8,804 nucleotides of DNA, taken from assembly GCA_024277475.1 (NCBI GenBank), contig JAJRVC010000365.1, forward strand, positions 1 to 8,804, given 5' to 3'. Position numbers and translations under genes: made by a program. The stretch is from Deltaproteobacteria bacterium. Its GTDB lineage: Bacteria; Desulfobacterota; Desulfobacteria; Desulfobacterales; JAFDCJ01. Below are positions 6,635 through 8,804 of this stretch, one piece after another. Below the pieces are notes generated by a model. That model saw only the letters and a list, made by a program, of their open reading frames with translations, was not told the origin of the DNA and did not search any database. Position 1 is the stretch's first letter. Every line of letters begins with the position of its first letter.

Positions 6635-8647
6635 CTAATTAAGTTCACGTTCTTTTAAAACCTGATTAACCACTTCCGTTAATTCATCGATCGTGATAAT
6701 ATCGAGATCGTTTCGGATCTCTTCCGGTATTTCTCTGAGATTGGCCTCGTTTTTGACCGGGAATACAACGGTTTTAATCCCGGCGCGGTGGGCGGCGAGT
6801 ACTTTTTCTTTGACGCCGCCGACCGGAAGTATCCGGCCTGTCAATGTCAGCTCACCGCTCAAAGCCGTATCGCGACGGCAGGGTCGGTTGGTAATCAGTG
6901 ACAGCAGGGCAACTGCGATGGTCAACCCTGCTGAAGGGCCGTCTTTGGGGATCGCTCCGGCAGGCACATGGATATGGATATCATGTTGCTCGAAAAAGTC
7001 TTCTGATATCTGGTAGTCGCCGGTATGGCTGCGGATGTAACTCATGGCGGCCTGGGCTGATTCCTTCATCACATTGCCGAGAGAACCCGTCAAGATAAGC
7101 TGACTTTTGCCCTTCATTTTGGTTGCTTCGATGAAGATAATCTCTCCTCCGGTGTCAGTCCAGGCCAGACCGGTTGCTACACCGATTCTGTCCTTTGCCT
7201 GGGTGACCTCAAAATAAAATTTTTTAGCTCCCAAAAGCGTCTCCACAGCCTCCGGAGTGACGCGGGTCGGATCTCCTTCAGATTTATGAATCAATTTTTC
7301 TCTGGCGATTTTGCGGCAAATCGCTGCGATTTGTCTTTGAAGACTGCGCAGACCTGCCTCTCGCGTATATTCCCTGATGATTTTATGGACACCCTCCTTC
7401 GTAAACCGGACGGAATGCTCGACGAGTCCGGCGGCATGAGTTTCTTCCGGAATCAGATACCTGAACGCGATCTGCTCTTTTTCCAATTCGGTGTATCCGG
7501 AGAGCCACAGGACTTCAAATCGGTCCAGCAGCGGATCGGGTATGGGATCAACGGTATTGGCGGTAGCGATAAACATGACTTTAGAAAGATCAAAGGGAAC
7601 GTCCAGGTAATGATCCATAAACTGGGAGTTCTGCTCCGGATCAAGAACTTCCAGCAGGGCGGAAGCCGGATCTCCTTTGAACTCCTGCCCAATTTTATCA
7701 ATCTCATCCAGCATGAATACCGGATTTTTAGCCTCACATCGCCTGATTTCCTGGATGATGCGACCAGGCAGCGCTCCCACATAGCTGCGGCGGTGTCCCC
7801 TGATTTGGGCCTCATCCTTTATGCCGGCCAAAGAGATACGAATAAATTTACGTTCCAGGCTGCGGGCGATGGACATTCCAAGCGACGTTTTACCGGTACC
7901 AGGCGGCCCCACGAAACACAAAAGCGGGCCTCGGGACTCCAGCTGAGCCTTTTTTTTAGACAACGCGGCTTTTACGGTGGTTCGAATCTCATCCAGTTTG
8001 AAGGGCTTGGAAAGATAATAGTAGGACCCCTTTTTCATGGCTTCCACAGCGGTGGGCACGGTCGCGTACCCACTGATCATGATTACCTCGATGCCGGGGT
8101 CCTTTTTCTTGGCAGATGCCAGCACACCCATGCCGTCAACCTTTTCCATTTTAAGATCGGTAATGATAACCTCAAAACTGTGTTTTTTTATAAGATTCAG
8201 GGCCTCGGTTCCACCGGCAGCCGTCATCACCTCGTAGCCTTCACGGGTGAGGACATGATCCAGATTTTTGCGGGTCATCTCCTCATCGTCAACCACCAGA
8301 ATGCAGTGTTTACGGGACATCTTCAATATTCGCACCGCCAGGTGTTCTAAAATGCGATTTTTGATCTCCGCCAGCCCGTAATGGGCTTCGTCTAAGATGG
8401 ACTCCGCACGCCGGATGTCCAGGTTGTCCTCGGTCATTTTGTTCCAGGGCAGACTTACCAGATACTCGATATGGTTTATGCCGATGGTGTATTCCGGCGC
8501 GGAAGAGCTGGTTCTATTAAGCTTTTCCAGTTCTTTGAGGGCGATTTTTTCCACCTGAGACGGCATCCGGGCTTGCCGGACGGTTTCCACAAACCCATCG
8601 ATTTCGCTGGGCTCCTGATTATCTTCAGCCTTTTTGAATATCCGCAT
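6635..8647 (-). CDS. Lon (S16) ATP-dependent protease with inserted response-regulator receiver domain
   Basis: A 670-residue cytosolic ATP-dependent serine protease of Lon type with an unusual architecture. The start at 8647 has AAGGAG at 8658-8653, 5 bases upstream. Residues 1-108 match the Lon coiled-coil and three-helix region (YLVSLPWNKMT, ILDEAHYGL), but the ~200-residue N-terminal substrate-binding domain of ordinary Lon is absent. Residues about 112-234 are a complete receiver: D120-D121, phosphoacceptor D164 (IITDLKM), S192 and K214 (LSKPF). Lon resumes at GPLLCFVG with the AAA+ domain: Walker A GPPGTGKTS (247-255), Walker B D314-E315, sensor-1 N364, arginine finger near R376 and sensor-2 R434. 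The protease domain has the Ser-Lys dyad S572 (KDGPSAG) and K615 (GGVKEK), 43 apart as in E. coli Lon. All active-site residues are intact, so it should be functional, probably gated by phosphorylation. It converges with the upstream response regulator. It is not the housekeeping Lon of ~800 residues. Confidence 0.94.
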   Translation of the reverse strand: MRIFKKAEDNQEPSEIDGFVETVRQARMPSQVEKIALKELEKLNRTSSSAPEYTIGINHIEYLVSLPWNKMTEDNLDIRRAESILDEAHYGLAEIKNRILEHLAVRILKMSRKHCILVVDDEEMTRKNLDHVLTREGYEVMTAAGGTEALNLIKKHSFEVIITDLKMEKVDGMGVLASAKKKDPGIEVIMISGYATVPTAVEAMKKGSYYYLSKPFKLDEIRTTVKAALSKKKAQLESRGPLLCFVGPPGTGKTSLGMSIARSLERKFIRISLAGIKDEAQIRGHRRSYVGALPGRIIQEIRRCEAKNPVFMLDEIDKIGQEFKGDPASALLEVLDPEQNSQFMDHYLDVPFDLSKVMFIATANTVDPIPDPLLDRFEVLWLSGYTELEKEQIAFRYLIPEETHAAGLVEHSVRFTKEGVHKIIREYTREAGLRSLQRQIAAICRKIAREKLIHKSEGDPTRVTPEAVETLLGAKKFYFEVTQAKDRIGVATGLAWTDTGGEIIFIEATKMKGKSQLILTGSLGNVMKESAQAAMSYIRSHTGDYQISEDFFEQHDIHIHVPAGAIPKDGPSAGLTIAVALLSLITNRPCRRDTALSGELTLTGRILPVGGVKEKVLAAHRAGIKTVVFPVKNEANLREIPEEIRNDLDIITIDELTEVVNQVLKERELN

Positions 8648-8663
8648 TTTCTCTCCTTATCTC

Positions 8664-8699
8664 GTGCCCATCCACGAAGCCTTTTTTATCCATGGGCAC
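8664..8699 (-). promoter_or_regulatory. Inverted repeat in the receiver-Lon leader
   Basis: GTGCCCAT (8664-8671) and ATGGGCAC (8692-8699) are perfect 8-base complements 20 bases apart, ending 5 bases upstream of the AAGGAG of the lon gene. On the minus-strand transcript this would form a hairpin next to the ribosome binding site; as DNA it could be an operator. It does not match the CIRCE heat-shock operator. Function is inferred. Confidence 0.45.
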
Positions 8700-8723
8700 T
8701 GGCGTAAGTTTCCAATTCAGAAA

Positions 8724-8746
8724 TGAGCAATTTTTTCTCTGAGCAA
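8724..8746. repeat. Short direct repeat upstream of lon
   Basis: TGAGCAA occurs at 8724-8730 and 8740-8746, start to start 16 bases, separated by a T-rich stretch. On the minus strand this places two TTGCTCA copies upstream of the lon leader, where a promoter or operator could lie. No clear -10 element was found, so this is weak. Confidence 0.25.
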
Positions 8747-8756
8747 GGCCGCACAA

Positions 8757-8802
8757 GGGTTTACGTTGAGACGTACTTTTCGTACTTCGCAGACGTAAAC
8801 CC
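8757..8802. repeat. 46-base inverted repeat at the right edge
   Basis: GGGTTTACGT (8757-8766) and ACGTAAACCC (8793-8802) are perfect 10-base complements. Between them, CGTACTT is repeated 9 bases apart (CGTACTTTT then CGTACTTCG), and GTAC-TTTTC-GTAC can form an inner stem. There is no T run on either strand, so it is not an intrinsic terminator. It looks like an intergenic palindromic repeat or the end of a small mobile or repeated element, but the window ends 2 bases later. Confidence 0.5.
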
Positions 8803-8804
8803 GC

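Noticed and set aside
7286..8350. 354-residue open frame on the plus strand opposite lon
   Set aside because: Antisense shadow of the receiver-Lon gene, with no domain and no plausible ribosome binding site.
8643..8693. Possible short leader peptide (MDKKGFVDGHE...) overlapping the lon start
   Set aside because: No Shine-Dalgarno before its ATG, and the ATG lies within one arm of the inverted repeat; it cannot be supported.

Overview
The window reads as chromosomal DNA of a strict anaerobe, most likely a sulfate-reducing or syntrophic Desulfobacterota (Desulfobacterales-like) bacterium. The inference rests on gene content: a heterodisulfide-reductase-type HdrA with two modules in tandem, an MvhD subunit, a ferredoxin-like formate dehydrogenase subunit and a cytosolic selenocysteine formate dehydrogenase. 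No rRNA, tRNA or species marker is present, so the taxonomy is provisional.

Bases 1-5811 hold a plus-strand redox cluster: hdrA (5' end outside the window), mvhD, an FdhB/FrhB-like iron-sulfur protein, and fdhA. Both mvhD and fdhA are interrupted by one in-frame TGA exactly where their families carry a redox-active Cys/Sec. Each TGA is followed at the expected distance by a stem-loop with a GU-containing apical loop, so I read each gene as one intact selenoprotein CDS and not as two fragments. Together the products form a plausible electron path: formate -> Mo/W-bis-MGD and Sec (FdhA) -> [4Fe-4S] clusters (FdhA, FdhB-like) -> [2Fe-2S] of MvhD -> FAD of HdrA, where flavin-based bifurcation or confurcation with ferredoxin could occur. 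No hdrB or hdrC is seen, although they could lie to the left of the window.

Bases 5943-6569 encode a response regulator with an intact receiver and an uncharacterised helical C-terminal domain. It is preceded by three copies of an 8-base repeat woven around a promoter-like sequence. Convergent to it, on the minus strand (6635-8647), lies a most unusual gene. It encodes a Lon (S16) protease whose N-terminal substrate-binding domain is missing and which carries a complete CheY-like receiver domain inserted between the coiled-coil region and the AAA+ ATPase. All receiver, ATPase and protease catalytic residues are present, so it looks like a phosphorylation-gated Lon protease. No histidine kinase is visible.

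The right edge (8648-8804) is non-coding as far as visible. It holds an inverted repeat in the lon leader and a larger 46-base inverted repeat at the window end. The two selenoproteins and the receiver-Lon fusion beside a formate/Hdr module are the main points of interest.
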